Shown: piece after piece, positions 6,887 to 15,241 of the stretch | How the letters are laid out: every line of letters starts with the position of its first letter | Position numbering within the stretch: position 1 is the stretch's first letter | Assembly: GCA_023667145.1 (NCBI GenBank) | Contig: JAMPAQ010000007.1 | Location: forward strand, 1-35,130 | Source of the DNA: Pseudoflavonifractor sp. | GTDB lineage: Bacteria > Bacteroidota > Bacteroidia > Bacteroidales > Muribaculaceae | DNA: 35,130 bases | Reading direction: 5' to 3' | Notes under the pieces: generated by a model | What the model was told of the DNA's origin: nothing | The model's input: only the letters and a program-made list of their open reading frames with translations | Databases searched by the model: none | Translations under genes and position numbers: made by a program

Positions 6887-6936
6887 CAAAAGTAGTACTT
6901 TTTTTGTTATAGTTTCAATGATTTTTTCTAAGTTTG
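6887..6936. promoter_or_regulatory. Overlapping divergent promoters of the malY-type and rel genes
   Basis: On the minus strand, TACTTTTG (6894-6887) is the -7 box for the PLP-enzyme gene. On the plus strand, TTTG (6903-6906), 22 nt, then TAAGTTTG (6929-6936) is a good promoter for the Rel gene. CAAAAGTA, G, TACTTTT forms an inverted repeat at 6887-6902 between them, a possible operator. Confidence 0.65.
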
Positions 6937-7003
6937 TGGTTAATGAGCATATCCGTGCGTAATTGCGCGTGTCGGGGCTACTAAATGTGCAAAGCAGAGT
7001 CTT

Positions 7004-9238
7004 ATGGAAGAGCGAACCACCACAATGACACCTGAGGAAGAAGACCGCATGATTGAGGCGGCATTTCAGGAAGTGCTCAACGGATACCTGAGCAGCAACC
7101 ATCGCAAGAAGGCCGAGATAATCGAACGTGCATTCCGGTTTGCCAAGGAAGCGCACAAGGGCATCAGGCGGCGGTCGGGCGAGCCTTACATACTGCATCC
7201 GATTGCGGTTGCCAAGATCGCGAGCCAGGAGATAGGACTCGGCTCCACGTCGATATGCGCCGCGCTGCTCCACGACGTGGTGGAGGACACCGAGTATACC
7301 GTCGAGGATATCGAGCAGCACTTTGGCAAGAAGATAGCCCAGCTCGTCAGCGGACTGACCAAAATCTCGGGGGGTATATTCGGCGACAAAGCCTCGGCCC
7401 AGGCTGAGAACTTCCGCAAGCTGCTGCTCACCATGAGCGAGGACATCAGGGTCGTGCTCATCAAGATGGCTGACCGCCTGCACAACATGCGCACACTCGG
7501 CTCCATGGCCCCCAACAAGCAGTACAAGATAGCCGGCGAGACGCTGTATATCTACGCCCCGCTCGCCCATCGTCTCGGACTGTTCCAGATCAAGACCGAG
7601 TTTGAGAACCTCAGCTTCAAGTATGAGCATCCAACCGCCTACGCACGCATCACCGAGCAGATAAAGGACACCGAGGAACAGCGCACCGAGGTCTACAACG
7701 ACTTCGCCGCCCCGATAAGGGAACGGCTCGACGCCATGGGGCTGAAATATACAGCCAAGGCACGCGTCAAGAGCGCCTATTCCATCTGGAAGAAGATGGA
7801 GACCAAGCATATACCGTTTGAGGAGGTTTATGACCTGTATGCCTGCCGCATAATATTTGACTGCGACGACCCGTCACAGGAAAAGGCTATTTGCTGGCAG
7901 ATATACTCCATCATCACCGACCTCTACAAGCTCCACCCTGAGCGGCTGCGTGACTGGATAAGCGTCCCCAAGGCCAACGGATACCAGGCCCTGCACCTGA
8001 CCGTCATGGGGCCCGACGGCAACTGGATAGAGGTGCAGATACGCTCGCGCCGCATGGACGAGATTGCCGAGAAAGGATTTGCGGCCCACTGGAAATACAA
8101 GATCGGCGAGGGGGAGGAGGAGACCGAGCTCAACGCGTGGCTACATACCATACAGGACATACTCAACGAGCCGTCGCCCGATGCCATAGACTTCCTCGAC
8201 ACGCTGAAGCTCAACCTGTTCTCGTCGGAAATCATAGTGTTCACGCCCAAGGGGGAGCTGCTTACGCTGCCCAACAACTCGACCGTGCTCGACGTGGCCT
8301 TTGAGCTGCACTCCCAGATGGGTTACCACTGCATAGCCGGAAAGGTGAACCATAAGCTGGTGCCGCTCTCCCACAAGCTCAAGTCGGGCGACCAGGTGGA
8401 GGTGCTGACATCCCAGTCGCAGGTGCCAAATCCCGAGTGGCTTGGATTTCTCGCCACAGCCAAGGCAAGGACACGGCTGCGTGCCGCGTTGCGGCGCAAC
8501 CGCCAGCCTGTGGTCGAGCGTGGCCGCAAGATTTTCGAGACATTCCTCAGCGACCAGCAGATTACCGACACCAACGAGGTGGTGACAAAGATACTCGGCA
8601 ACTACAAGCTCTCCAACCGCGAGGAGCTGTATCTCGCACTCGGCAACGAGGAGATCACGCTCGACGAGGGGTTGCTGAAATCGTTCAAGAAGAACTCAAG
8701 CGGACTGCTCAGCAAGATATTCGGGCGCAACAAGGGGGGGGATAAAGCCGACCTCTCAAAGGTGACCGTCGCCCATCCTCCCATCAACCCCAAGGAGACC
8801 TACATACTGCGCAACGACGGCAAGGGAGCCAACTACAAACTTGGCGTGTGTTGCAACCCCATACCGGGCGACGATGTCATGGGCTTTATCGAGGATGACA
8901 ACACAGTGACGGTACATGCCCTGACCTGTCCACGCGCGCAGGTGCTGAAGGCCAGCTACGGCCCGCGTATCGTCGCGACCGAGTGGGCCGTGCAATCGGC
9001 CTCGTTCCCGGCGAGCGTGCGCATCGAGGGTATCGACCGTTTCGGCATATTGCAGGAACTCATCTCCACAATCTCGACCAGCCTTGAGCTCAACATACGC
9101 AGCCTCAACATCGAGGCCCGCGACGAGGTGTTCCACTGCGAGCTGTCAGTGTTGGTCGAGGATGTGAAAATCGTCAACGACCTCTGTAACAAAGTAAAGA
9201 AAATAAACGGCGTCAAACGCGCAACCCGTGTAATATGA
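7004..9238 (+). CDS. rel: Bifunctional (p)ppGpp synthetase/hydrolase, RelA/SpoT family
   Basis: A 744-aa long RSH enzyme that makes and degrades (p)ppGpp in the stringent response. The order is: HD hydrolase domain (about 45-200) with RRRSGEPYILHPI, LLHDVVEDT (His90-Asp91) and KMADRLHNMRTL; synthetase domain (about 250-365) with KARVKSAYSIWKKM, YDLYACRIIF, VPKANGYQALH and EVQIRSRRMDEIAEKGFAAHW; TGS domain (about 409-470, IIVFTPKGELLTLP); a zinc-finger/CC region with GVCCNPIPGDDVMGF; and a C-terminal ACT domain (about 670-744). The intact HD motif supports both activities, so it is SpoT/Rel-like. ATG 7004 follows a TTTG/TAAGTTTG promoter. Its stop overlaps the next gene's start by 4 nt. Confidence 0.96.
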   Translation: MEERTTTMTPEEEDRMIEAAFQEVLNGYLSSNHRKKAEIIERAFRFAKEAHKGIRRRSGEPYILHPIAVAKIASQEIGLGSTSICAALLHDVVEDTEYTVEDIEQHFGKKIAQLVSGLTKISGGIFGDKASAQAENFRKLLLTMSEDIRVVLIKMADRLHNMRTLGSMAPNKQYKIAGETLYIYAPLAHRLGLFQIKTEFENLSFKYEHPTAYARITEQIKDTEEQRTEVYNDFAAPIRERLDAMGLKYTAKARVKSAYSIWKKMETKHIPFEEVYDLYACRIIFDCDDPSQEKAICWQIYSIITDLYKLHPERLRDWISVPKANGYQALHLTVMGPDGNWIEVQIRSRRMDEIAEKGFAAHWKYKIGEGEEETELNAWLHTIQDILNEPSPDAIDFLDTLKLNLFSSEIIVFTPKGELLTLPNNSTVLDVAFELHSQMGYHCIAGKVNHKLVPLSHKLKSGDQVEVLTSQSQVPNPEWLGFLATAKARTRLRAALRRNRQPVVERGRKIFETFLSDQQITDTNEVVTKILGNYKLSNREELYLALGNEEITLDEGLLKSFKKNSSGLLSKIFGRNKGGDKADLSKVTVAHPPINPKETYILRNDGKGANYKLGVCCNPIPGDDVMGFIEDDNTVTVHALTCPRAQVLKASYGPRIVATEWAVQSASFPASVRIEGIDRFGILQELISTISTSLELNIRSLNIEARDEVFHCELSVLVEDVKIVNDLCNKVKKINGVKRATRVI

Positions 9239-11295
9239 AACCCACATCCCGCCCGGTCCTAATCCGCTCACTTATATTTGTCGCCGCCGCGACCATCATA
9301 CTCTACCTGCTGCCACGCGGAGGTGGCTCACGATACATCTACGAACTTGGCAAACCATGGAGCTACTCGTTGCTGACGGCACCTACCGACATGCCCATAT
9401 ATCTTGACTCAATCAGCGTCAAGCATACCAAGGACAGCATCGACGCGTCTTTCCAGCCGGTCTACAAGCGCCTTGTCACCAACGAGAAGGAGTCGCTGTC
9501 GCGGATTGCCCAAAGGATCAACGCCATCAACTCACCGGGATTGACACCCTCTCAACGCAACACCGTGATTGACGAGGTCAAGAAGATTATAGACAATGGA
9601 ATCGTCGACCAAGTCACATTCTCAAAGATAAAGGCCGGGAAGTTGCCCAACATAAGGTTTATCCATGACAATGTCGCCATAAGCGTGCCGACATCGGGGT
9701 ATCTGTCACCCCGCATGGCCTACACACGGCTCGACAGCATATTGCCGGGCCCCGTATACCATGCTGTGCTTGAGTCCATCGACATCCCCGACCATCTCAC
9801 CGCCGCCATCGTGCTCGACACCCTCGCGACCGACAGAATGCGCGACGAGCTGTATCAGAAAGCCTTCGCACCTGTAGGGCTGCTGCAACAGGGGGAGCGC
9901 ATCATCGACCGTGGCGACATAGTCACCCCCCAGCACTTCTCGCTGCTCCACACCTACGAGAGCATCATGAAGGAGAAGTCGTCGAGGACAAGCAGCGAGT
10001 ACATCTACATCCTTGTGGGTCAGACGCTCTACGTCATCATACTGCTCGCATCGCTATACTGTTACCTGTACTTTTTCAGACCGAGGATATTCCGCAACAA
10101 CCGCGCCATGATATTCATCATGACGCTGATAACGGGATTCGCGTTGCTGGCGTTCGGCATGTCGACAGCGTTCCGCGTAGGACTCTACCTCGTGCCGTTT
10201 GTCATCATACCGATAATGATGGTGGTCTTCTTTGACTCGCGCACTGCCCTGTTCTGCCTGCTCACCGAGATAATGACCTGCGCCATCATCGCCCCGTCGT
10301 CGCTTGAGTTCATCTTCCTGGAGTTCATAGCGGGACTCGCTGCCATCAACTCGCTCAAGGACCTGTCGCGCCGCTCCCAGCTGCTGCGCACAGCCGTGTT
10401 CGTGTTTGTGGCCTACAGCATCGGCTACTTCGCCATCGAGATGCTGCTGACCGGGTCGCCTGACAAGCTACAGCCGAGGATATTCGGGTCGTTTGGCATC
10501 AATGCCGTGTTTGTATCGTTTGCCTACATCATGATATTTGTCGTCGAAAAGATATTCGGCTTCACCTCCAAAGTGACCCTCGTCGAGCTGTCAGATGTGA
10601 ACAACCCCATACTGCGCGAGCTGTCGGAGCAATGTCCCGGGACATTCCAGCACTCGATGCAGGTGAGCAACCTCGCCGCCGAGGCGGCCCACCGCATAGG
10701 GGCCGACGTGCAGCTCGTCCGCGCCGGAGCCATGTACCATGACATCGGCAAGATTGAGAACCCGGCATTCTTTACCGAAAACCAGCATGGGGTCAACCCC
10801 CACCTCGCACTAAGCCCCGAGCAGAGCGCCCGCGTCGTCATATCCCACGTGACCGACGGCCTGCGTCGCGCCGACAAGGGGAAGCTGCCGACGGTCATCA
10901 GGGACTTCATCGCCCAACATCACGGCAAGGGAAAGGCCCGGTACTTCTACAACACCTACTGCAACGCGCATCCCGACGAGGAGGTCGACCCGGCACCGTA
11001 CACCTACCCCGGGCCCAATCCCCAGACCCGCGAGACCTCCATTCTGATGATGGCCGACGCCGTCGAGGCGGCATCGCGCTCGCTCAGCCAGCACACCCCC
11101 GCCGAGATAGCAGCACTTGTCGACCGCATCATCGACGGCCAAATCGAGGAGGGACTTCTCTCGGAGTCACCGCTGTCATTCCGCGATATATCGGCCATAA
11201 AGGCATCGTTCAACGAGCGGCTGCGCACCATGTACCACGCCCGCGTCTCCTATCCCGAGAAAATCAGTGACAGAAAGCCCTCATCGGCCAAATAG
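9235..11295 (+). CDS. PgpH-like 7TM-HD phosphodiesterase (c-di-AMP)
   Basis: A 686-aa inner-membrane protein. An N-terminal helix (10-26) leads to an extracytoplasmic 7TMR-HDED-type domain (about 35-255). About seven membrane helices follow (about 258-440), then a cytoplasmic HD domain. HD motif residues are FQHSMQVSNLA (His473), MYHDIGK (His502-Asp503), AQHHGKGK (His562-His563) and LMMADAVEAASRSL (Asp608). This layout is that of PgpH (YqfF), which hydrolyses the second messenger c-di-AMP. The ATG overlaps the Rel stop as ATGA, so the two are co-transcribed and probably coupled. PgpH of Firmicutes is reported to be inhibited by ppGpp, which makes the pairing meaningful. The activity itself is inferred from family. 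Confidence 0.92.
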   Translation: MKPTSRPVLIRSLIFVAAATIILYLLPRGGGSRYIYELGKPWSYSLLTAPTDMPIYLDSISVKHTKDSIDASFQPVYKRLVTNEKESLSRIAQRINAINSPGLTPSQRNTVIDEVKKIIDNGIVDQVTFSKIKAGKLPNIRFIHDNVAISVPTSGYLSPRMAYTRLDSILPGPVYHAVLESIDIPDHLTAAIVLDTLATDRMRDELYQKAFAPVGLLQQGERIIDRGDIVTPQHFSLLHTYESIMKEKSSRTSSEYIYILVGQTLYVIILLASLYCYLYFFRPRIFRNNRAMIFIMTLITGFALLAFGMSTAFRVGLYLVPFVIIPIMMVVFFDSRTALFCLLTEIMTCAIIAPSSLEFIFLEFIAGLAAINSLKDLSRRSQLLRTAVFVFVAYSIGYFAIEMLLTGSPDKLQPRIFGSFGINAVFVSFAYIMIFVVEKIFGFTSKVTLVELSDVNNPILRELSEQCPGTFQHSMQVSNLAAEAAHRIGADVQLVRAGAMYHDIGKIENPAFFTENQHGVNPHLALSPEQSARVVISHVTDGLRRADKGKLPTVIRDFIAQHHGKGKARYFYNTYCNAHPDEEVDPAPYTYPGPNPQTRETSILMMADAVEAASRSLSQHTPAEIAALVDRIIDGQIEEGLLSESPLSFRDISAIKASFNERLRTMYHARVSYPEKISDRKPSSAK

Positions 11296-11421
11296 GATAT
11301 TTTGCCCCCGTTAGGGATAACAAAACATCGCGGAAAGCCGTTATTTAATTACATACCCGTCCACGCGATGGGTAGGTGTGTAACCGTATCGGTTATCTAA
11401 CGATCTCTAAACGTATCCGTC

Positions 11422-11916
11422 ATGTCTACCATCTGGCTCATCCTCGGCATCATGTTGCTTGCCTCGTCGCTCGTCTTCATCGTCAGACCCGTGATTCCCG
11501 CCGCGTTTGCGGCATACGCCTCCCTGTGGCTCATAAAGTGGAGCGGCGTCGTGCCGATTCCACCAGCCATCCTGGCATTCTGGGGCATCGCCGCACTGCT
11601 CGTGCTCTGCATCGACTTCCTGCTGCCACGCCGCGTGACCACGTCACAGGCCGGACTCGCATATCTCGGTGGCGGATCACTCGCCGGTATGCTCGTAGGG
11701 CTGATATTCTCATATCCGCTAATGATTGTCGGAGCGGCTGCGGGAGCCGTGTTCGGGGCAATCGCCTACAGCCGTACCCCCGGCGGCGGGTCGATAAAAT
11801 TTCCATCTTCCCGATTTATTCAGTATCTTTGTGCAAAGGGTCTGCCGGTGATTGTCACCATAGCCATCATCGGCGTGGTGCTTGAGATATTCCTGATGGC
11901 CCACCATGTACTGTAG
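11422..11916 (+). CDS. Small integral membrane protein, possibly DUF456-like
   Basis: A 164-aa, very hydrophobic protein with four or five membrane helices. Its Gly-rich helix region, YLGGGSLAGMLVGLIF and AAAGAVFGAIAY, is a glycine-zipper-like pattern, and with VRPVIPAAFAAYASLW near the start resembles DUF456-family proteins; that assignment is weak. The 126-bp gap after the PgpH-like gene holds a small perfect inverted repeat (TAACCG, TAT, CGGTTA at 11381-11395) but no clear terminator, so it may extend the rel-pgpH operon. A frame in another register over nearly the same bases lacks coding character. Confidence 0.75.
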   Translation: MSTIWLILGIMLLASSLVFIVRPVIPAAFAAYASLWLIKWSGVVPIPPAILAFWGIAALLVLCIDFLLPRRVTTSQAGLAYLGGGSLAGMLVGLIFSYPLMIVGAAAGAVFGAIAYSRTPGGGSIKFPSSRFIQYLCAKGLPVIVTIAIIGVVLEIFLMAHHVL

Positions 11917-11940
11917 ACGTTGACCAAACCGCACACAATC

Positions 11941-12654
11941 ATGAAACTGACAAGAATCCTGACAATACTACTCGCCGCGCTGACGTTCACGATGGCCGCA
12001 GCGGCACCCGGAGACAAGAAAATAAAGCCGGAGAAGCCCGACATGGAGCGCATCAAGCAAGAGGTGCGCGACCCGAAGTCACGGTACTACTACCCCAAGC
12101 TGATGGCCATGTATGAGGCCAACGACACCGTGATGGACCTCAACGACTACCGCCACCTCTACCTCGGATACATCTACCAGGAGGACTACAATCCTTACCG
12201 CCACTCCGACTTCTCAAAGGTTGCCGAGGAACAATACTATAAGGACAAGCACACCAAGGCCGAGTGTGACACCATCATCAAGTATGCCGAGCTGTCGCTC
12301 AAGGATGACCCGTTTGACCTGCGGCAGATCAACTTTCTCATCTACGCGTTGCGCGAGAAGCAGAAGAACAATATCGCCAACATCTGGCAATACCGCCTCA
12401 ACCACATACTTGAGGCCATCGTATCGACCGGCACGGGTCTCGACGAGGAGAACGCCTGGGTAGTCATCAACCCGCAGCATGAGTACGACATAATAAACTT
12501 CAAGGGGTATGTGGCCGAGGCACAGCAGTTTGCGCCGCCCTACTATGACTATATAACCATCAAGGCCCAGGATGACAAGACACCCAAGGGACTCTACTTC
12601 AACATCCTCTATATCTTACAGGAATATTACCGCAAGCACCCGGGCAACAGTTGA
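11941..12654 (+). CDS. Exported DUF4919-family protein
   Basis: A 237-aa protein with signal peptide MKLTRILTILLAALTFTMAA and a likely AxA cleavage before PGDKK. The mature part has the pattern seen in the Bacteroidetes DUF4919 family: PDMERIKQEVRDPKSRYYYP, then LMAMYEANDTVMDLNDYRHL and YLGYIYQEDYNPYR, followed by helical TPR-like segments. Function is unknown. ATG at 11941 was chosen over TTG 11920 because it begins the signal peptide. It lies 24 bp after the membrane protein gene and converges on menA with an 18-bp gap and no obvious terminator. Confidence 0.8.
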   Translation: MKLTRILTILLAALTFTMAAAAPGDKKIKPEKPDMERIKQEVRDPKSRYYYPKLMAMYEANDTVMDLNDYRHLYLGYIYQEDYNPYRHSDFSKVAEEQYYKDKHTKAECDTIIKYAELSLKDDPFDLRQINFLIYALREKQKNNIANIWQYRLNHILEAIVSTGTGLDEENAWVVINPQHEYDIINFKGYVAEAQQFAPPYYDYITIKAQDDKTPKGLYFNILYILQEYYRKHPGNS

Positions 12655-12672
12655 TTGCCGACGGACATCCCG

Positions 12673-13560
12673 CTATATCCTCACGAGCTGTATCAGGAGA
12701 TAGGCCAGGGCATAGGCGAGCATCAGGCATGACGTCACCCCGAGCATCGGGTTTAGCGCCGAGCCTCGACGGCTGATTATCGTTATCCATGCCATGGTGT
12801 GGAACACGAGATAGGCCACGGGGACAATCAGCGATATGACCGATTCCCTCAGCCACATCGGCATCATTAGAGCCACGGCGACATAGCCGTTGATCATGTA
12901 TAATGTAGAGACCGTGTTGCGTCCCCACTTGACGGCCAACGTCTCCTTGCCTACGAGACGGTCATCCTCATAGTCACGGTAGTTGTTGACAATCAATACA
13001 TTTGCCCCCATAAGCCCCACCGACAGCGAGGCGAGCGCGACAGGCCACCAGAAGTGTCCGGCCTGAACATAATAGGTGAGGTTGACCGGGATTATCCCGA
13101 AGAAGAACAGGACAGCCACCTCACCCCACCCGTGGCGCGACAACGGATAGGGACCGGCACTGTAGGCTATGACACCGAGGGCAATCAGTATCCCGACCGG
13201 GACGAGCCACCAGCCGGCAAGCGAGGCGATGACGAGTCCCACGGCACAGGCAGCCAATAGCGTGATGTAGGTCGCGGCCTTCATCGCCAACGGGGAAATA
13301 TCACCTTCTGTCACACCCCGCCGGGGTCCCTGGCGATCCTTACGGTCAAGGCCGGCCTTGAAATCGTAATACTCATTGGCAAAGTTGGATGCCACCTGTG
13401 CCAACACCGCGAATACCAGGCACAGAGAGGCCATAGAGAGACGGAAGGAACCCTCCTCAAGATTAAACCCCACGGCCATGATGACACCGGCCACCGACAC
13501 CGGCAAGGTGCGCAGCCTCATCGCCTCAACCCACGCTTTAAGTCTCATAACTTTTCTCAT
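12673..13560 (-). CDS. menA: 1,4-dihydroxy-2-naphthoate polyprenyltransferase
   Basis: A 295-aa UbiA-superfamily membrane enzyme that attaches a polyprenyl chain to DHNA, the membrane step of menaquinone synthesis. Two Asp-rich Mg-diphosphate motifs are visible: NEYYDFKAGLDRKDRQGP (about 62-79) and VNNYRDYEDD (about 191-200), within eight or nine hydrophobic helices. GPRRGVTEGDISP between helices is typical of MenA. The start may be at 13560 or at 13548 (MRLKAW). A TAATTTTG box at 13608-13601 suggests its own promoter, overlapping the end of the AAA-DUF4435 gene. No other men genes are in the window. Confidence 0.93.
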   Translation of the reverse strand: MRKVMRLKAWVEAMRLRTLPVSVAGVIMAVGFNLEEGSFRLSMASLCLVFAVLAQVASNFANEYYDFKAGLDRKDRQGPRRGVTEGDISPLAMKAATYITLLAACAVGLVIASLAGWWLVPVGILIALGVIAYSAGPYPLSRHGWGEVAVLFFFGIIPVNLTYYVQAGHFWWPVALASLSVGLMGANVLIVNNYRDYEDDRLVGKETLAVKWGRNTVSTLYMINGYVAVALMMPMWLRESVISLIVPVAYLVFHTMAWITIISRRGSALNPMLGVTSCLMLAYALAYLLIQLVRI

Positions 13561-13600
13561 CTATCATATCCCGCATCACAATGCAAGCGGAAGAATCGTG

Positions 13601-13608
13601 CAAAATTA
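13601..13608 (-). promoter_or_regulatory. Candidate -7 box for menA
   Basis: TAATTTTG on the minus strand fits TAnnTTTG and overlaps the stop codon of the upstream AAA-DUF4435 gene. The nearest TTTG upstream is only 15 nt away, short of the usual spacing, so this is tentative. Confidence 0.4.
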
Positions 13609-15174
13609 AACATTTTTCCCGGTCAAACCGAAACATTCCTTTATGGCAGTACGCATACGGACGGCATCCTGTCCATTCTCCCTCAATATCGAGAGGACAG
13701 CCCTCACATATCCGTCCTTGCCACTGTTTATGCCACAGAGCTGGGCGACATTACTTCCTGGGACCATCGACTTCTGATTGTAGACCCTGAGTATCGAGGC
13801 ATAGTCCCCAAGCTCGACGTAGCGCCGGAACTCACGGCAGAAGCCCTCATAGAGTCCGCGAGGATTAATCTCGGTCAGGAGTCCGGCCATGTGCTGCTCA
13901 AGCAGGTGGATGTTGGCAAACCGGCCATCAATGCGGTACTCGACCGTGCGTTTTACCCGATGGCGTGTATGCAGCAACGCCTGTTGCTTGAGGTCGTGAC
14001 GGAACTGACCGATTATCGAAGCCTTCACGCGGTCAAACACACGGTCCTCACTCTTGCCGTGACGGTGGGCGACGGTGCGCACCACCTCCTCAAGCATCAG
14101 TATATTCTCTATCTCGGCGACATCGGGGACAAATATTCGCTTATCGCGCAAGTATCTGACCTCACCCTCATCCCTGCGGTCACGGTCGACGATGCCCCTG
14201 CTGTCGAGGTGATGCAGCCCCGACAGGTCATTGAATGTACGCGTCGCCTCGATAACCTTGTTGCAACTACCAAGCGACTTGACCGTATATTCGGGGAATA
14301 TGAGCGGATAGAGCTTGCCGTCGATGGAGTGAATGGCATCGCCCTCGATAAATAGGACCGGCTTACGCGCACCTATCAGGGCCTTGTAGATGTCGTCGGT
14401 GATACCTGCCGACGCGGGAAGCAGGTCATAATCCCACGTCACCGCCTCGGCATCGTAGCTGCGTACCCACACCACCGATCCGGGGACACTTGACGCGGCA
14501 AAATCGAGGTCGTGGGTCGTATAGATGAACGCGCAGTCGGGCCGCAGCTCCTCTATCCTGTCCCACAGCGGCCGCAGCATCGAGGGATGGAGGAATATGC
14601 CCGGATTGTCGACAAACACAACAGCATCGGGGGCGGCAAACAGGACAGCCCCGAGATAATACAGCACGGCCTTCTCGCCGTCAGAGAGCTTCATCCGCGA
14701 ATATACCGCATTGCCGTTCTCACGTGCAAAAAGCAGCTGACCGCCCTCCCTCAAAATCTGATTGCCCGGAAATATATTCTCCCACATGGCGATGACCTTG
14801 TCAAGCCGTGTCTCGGGCAATGATTTACCCGAATCCCGCGAGGTCTTGTATGCCACAAGACAGGCTATTTCCTCATTGAACATCAGCGCGACAAGACGGT
14901 CGAATGTCGACACGGCATCATTGTGAAGGAATGAAGGCATAGCCGAGGCTGCCTTATAGAGTGAATCAATCGACCCGGGCAAGCAATCGGGATGGCTTCC
15001 ATACAAGGCATTGAGAGCCGACAGTCTGAACGAATGTCCCTCAAGCTCACCTATAAGGTAATCGGTAAAACGTGTCTTGCCTGAACCGTTGGCACCTACG
15101 ATGGTCAATTGCCGTGTATTGTCAGGCATCACTTGACGCGTGCCGTCAGACTTGGGAGGGAGCTTTATTGTCAT
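13606..15174 (-). CDS. AAA ATPase fused to DUF4435 TOPRIM-like domain (PARIS/OLD-like)
   Basis: A 522-aa two-domain protein. The ABC-like AAA ATPase half has Walker A GANGSGKT (27-34), a signature-like LSDGEKAVLYY (163-173), Walker B VVFVDNPGIFLHP (185-197) and H-loop TTHDLDF (His221). The usual catalytic Glu after the Walker B Asp is Asn190. The second half (about 265-520) fits DUF4435: FIEGD with Glu277, then GIVDRDRRDEGE with Asp330-x-Asp332, the acidic pattern of TOPRIM nucleases. In the anti-phage PARIS system AriA is such an ATPase and AriB carries DUF4435, and fused forms are known; OLD nucleases have similar logic. A role in defence is an inference, since neighbours are housekeeping genes. 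It has its own promoter at 15210-15240. Confidence 0.85.
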   Translation of the reverse strand: MTIKLPPKSDGTRQVMPDNTRQLTIVGANGSGKTRFTDYLIGELEGHSFRLSALNALYGSHPDCLPGSIDSLYKAASAMPSFLHNDAVSTFDRLVALMFNEEIACLVAYKTSRDSGKSLPETRLDKVIAMWENIFPGNQILREGGQLLFARENGNAVYSRMKLSDGEKAVLYYLGAVLFAAPDAVVFVDNPGIFLHPSMLRPLWDRIEELRPDCAFIYTTHDLDFAASSVPGSVVWVRSYDAEAVTWDYDLLPASAGITDDIYKALIGARKPVLFIEGDAIHSIDGKLYPLIFPEYTVKSLGSCNKVIEATRTFNDLSGLHHLDSRGIVDRDRRDEGEVRYLRDKRIFVPDVAEIENILMLEEVVRTVAHRHGKSEDRVFDRVKASIIGQFRHDLKQQALLHTRHRVKRTVEYRIDGRFANIHLLEQHMAGLLTEINPRGLYEGFCREFRRYVELGDYASILRVYNQKSMVPGSNVAQLCGINSGKDGYVRAVLSILRENGQDAVRMRTAIKECFGLTGKNV

Positions 15175-15209
15175 GCCGCAGAGCTTACTTGTTACGAAGG
15201 GGGGTTTAA

Positions 15210-15240
15210 CAAATGTACTGATTTTCTACGGTCTCCGCAA
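15210..15240 (-). promoter_or_regulatory. Promoter of the AAA-DUF4435 gene
   Basis: On the minus strand, CTTG near 15241-15238, a 20-nt gap and TACATTTG (15217-15210) fit the Bacteroidetes -33/-7 pattern. It starts at the very end of the DUF2156 gene, which means the ATPase gene can be expressed independently. Confidence 0.6.
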
Positions 15241-15241
15241 G

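Noticed and set aside
6764..7810. 348-aa minus-strand ORF
   Set aside because: It is antisense to the Rel gene, whose domains are unmistakable, and it crosses the divergent promoter region.
11376..11885. 169-aa plus-strand ORF overlapping the small membrane protein
   Set aside because: It is Arg/His-rich with no coding pattern; the other frame gives a coherent membrane protein.
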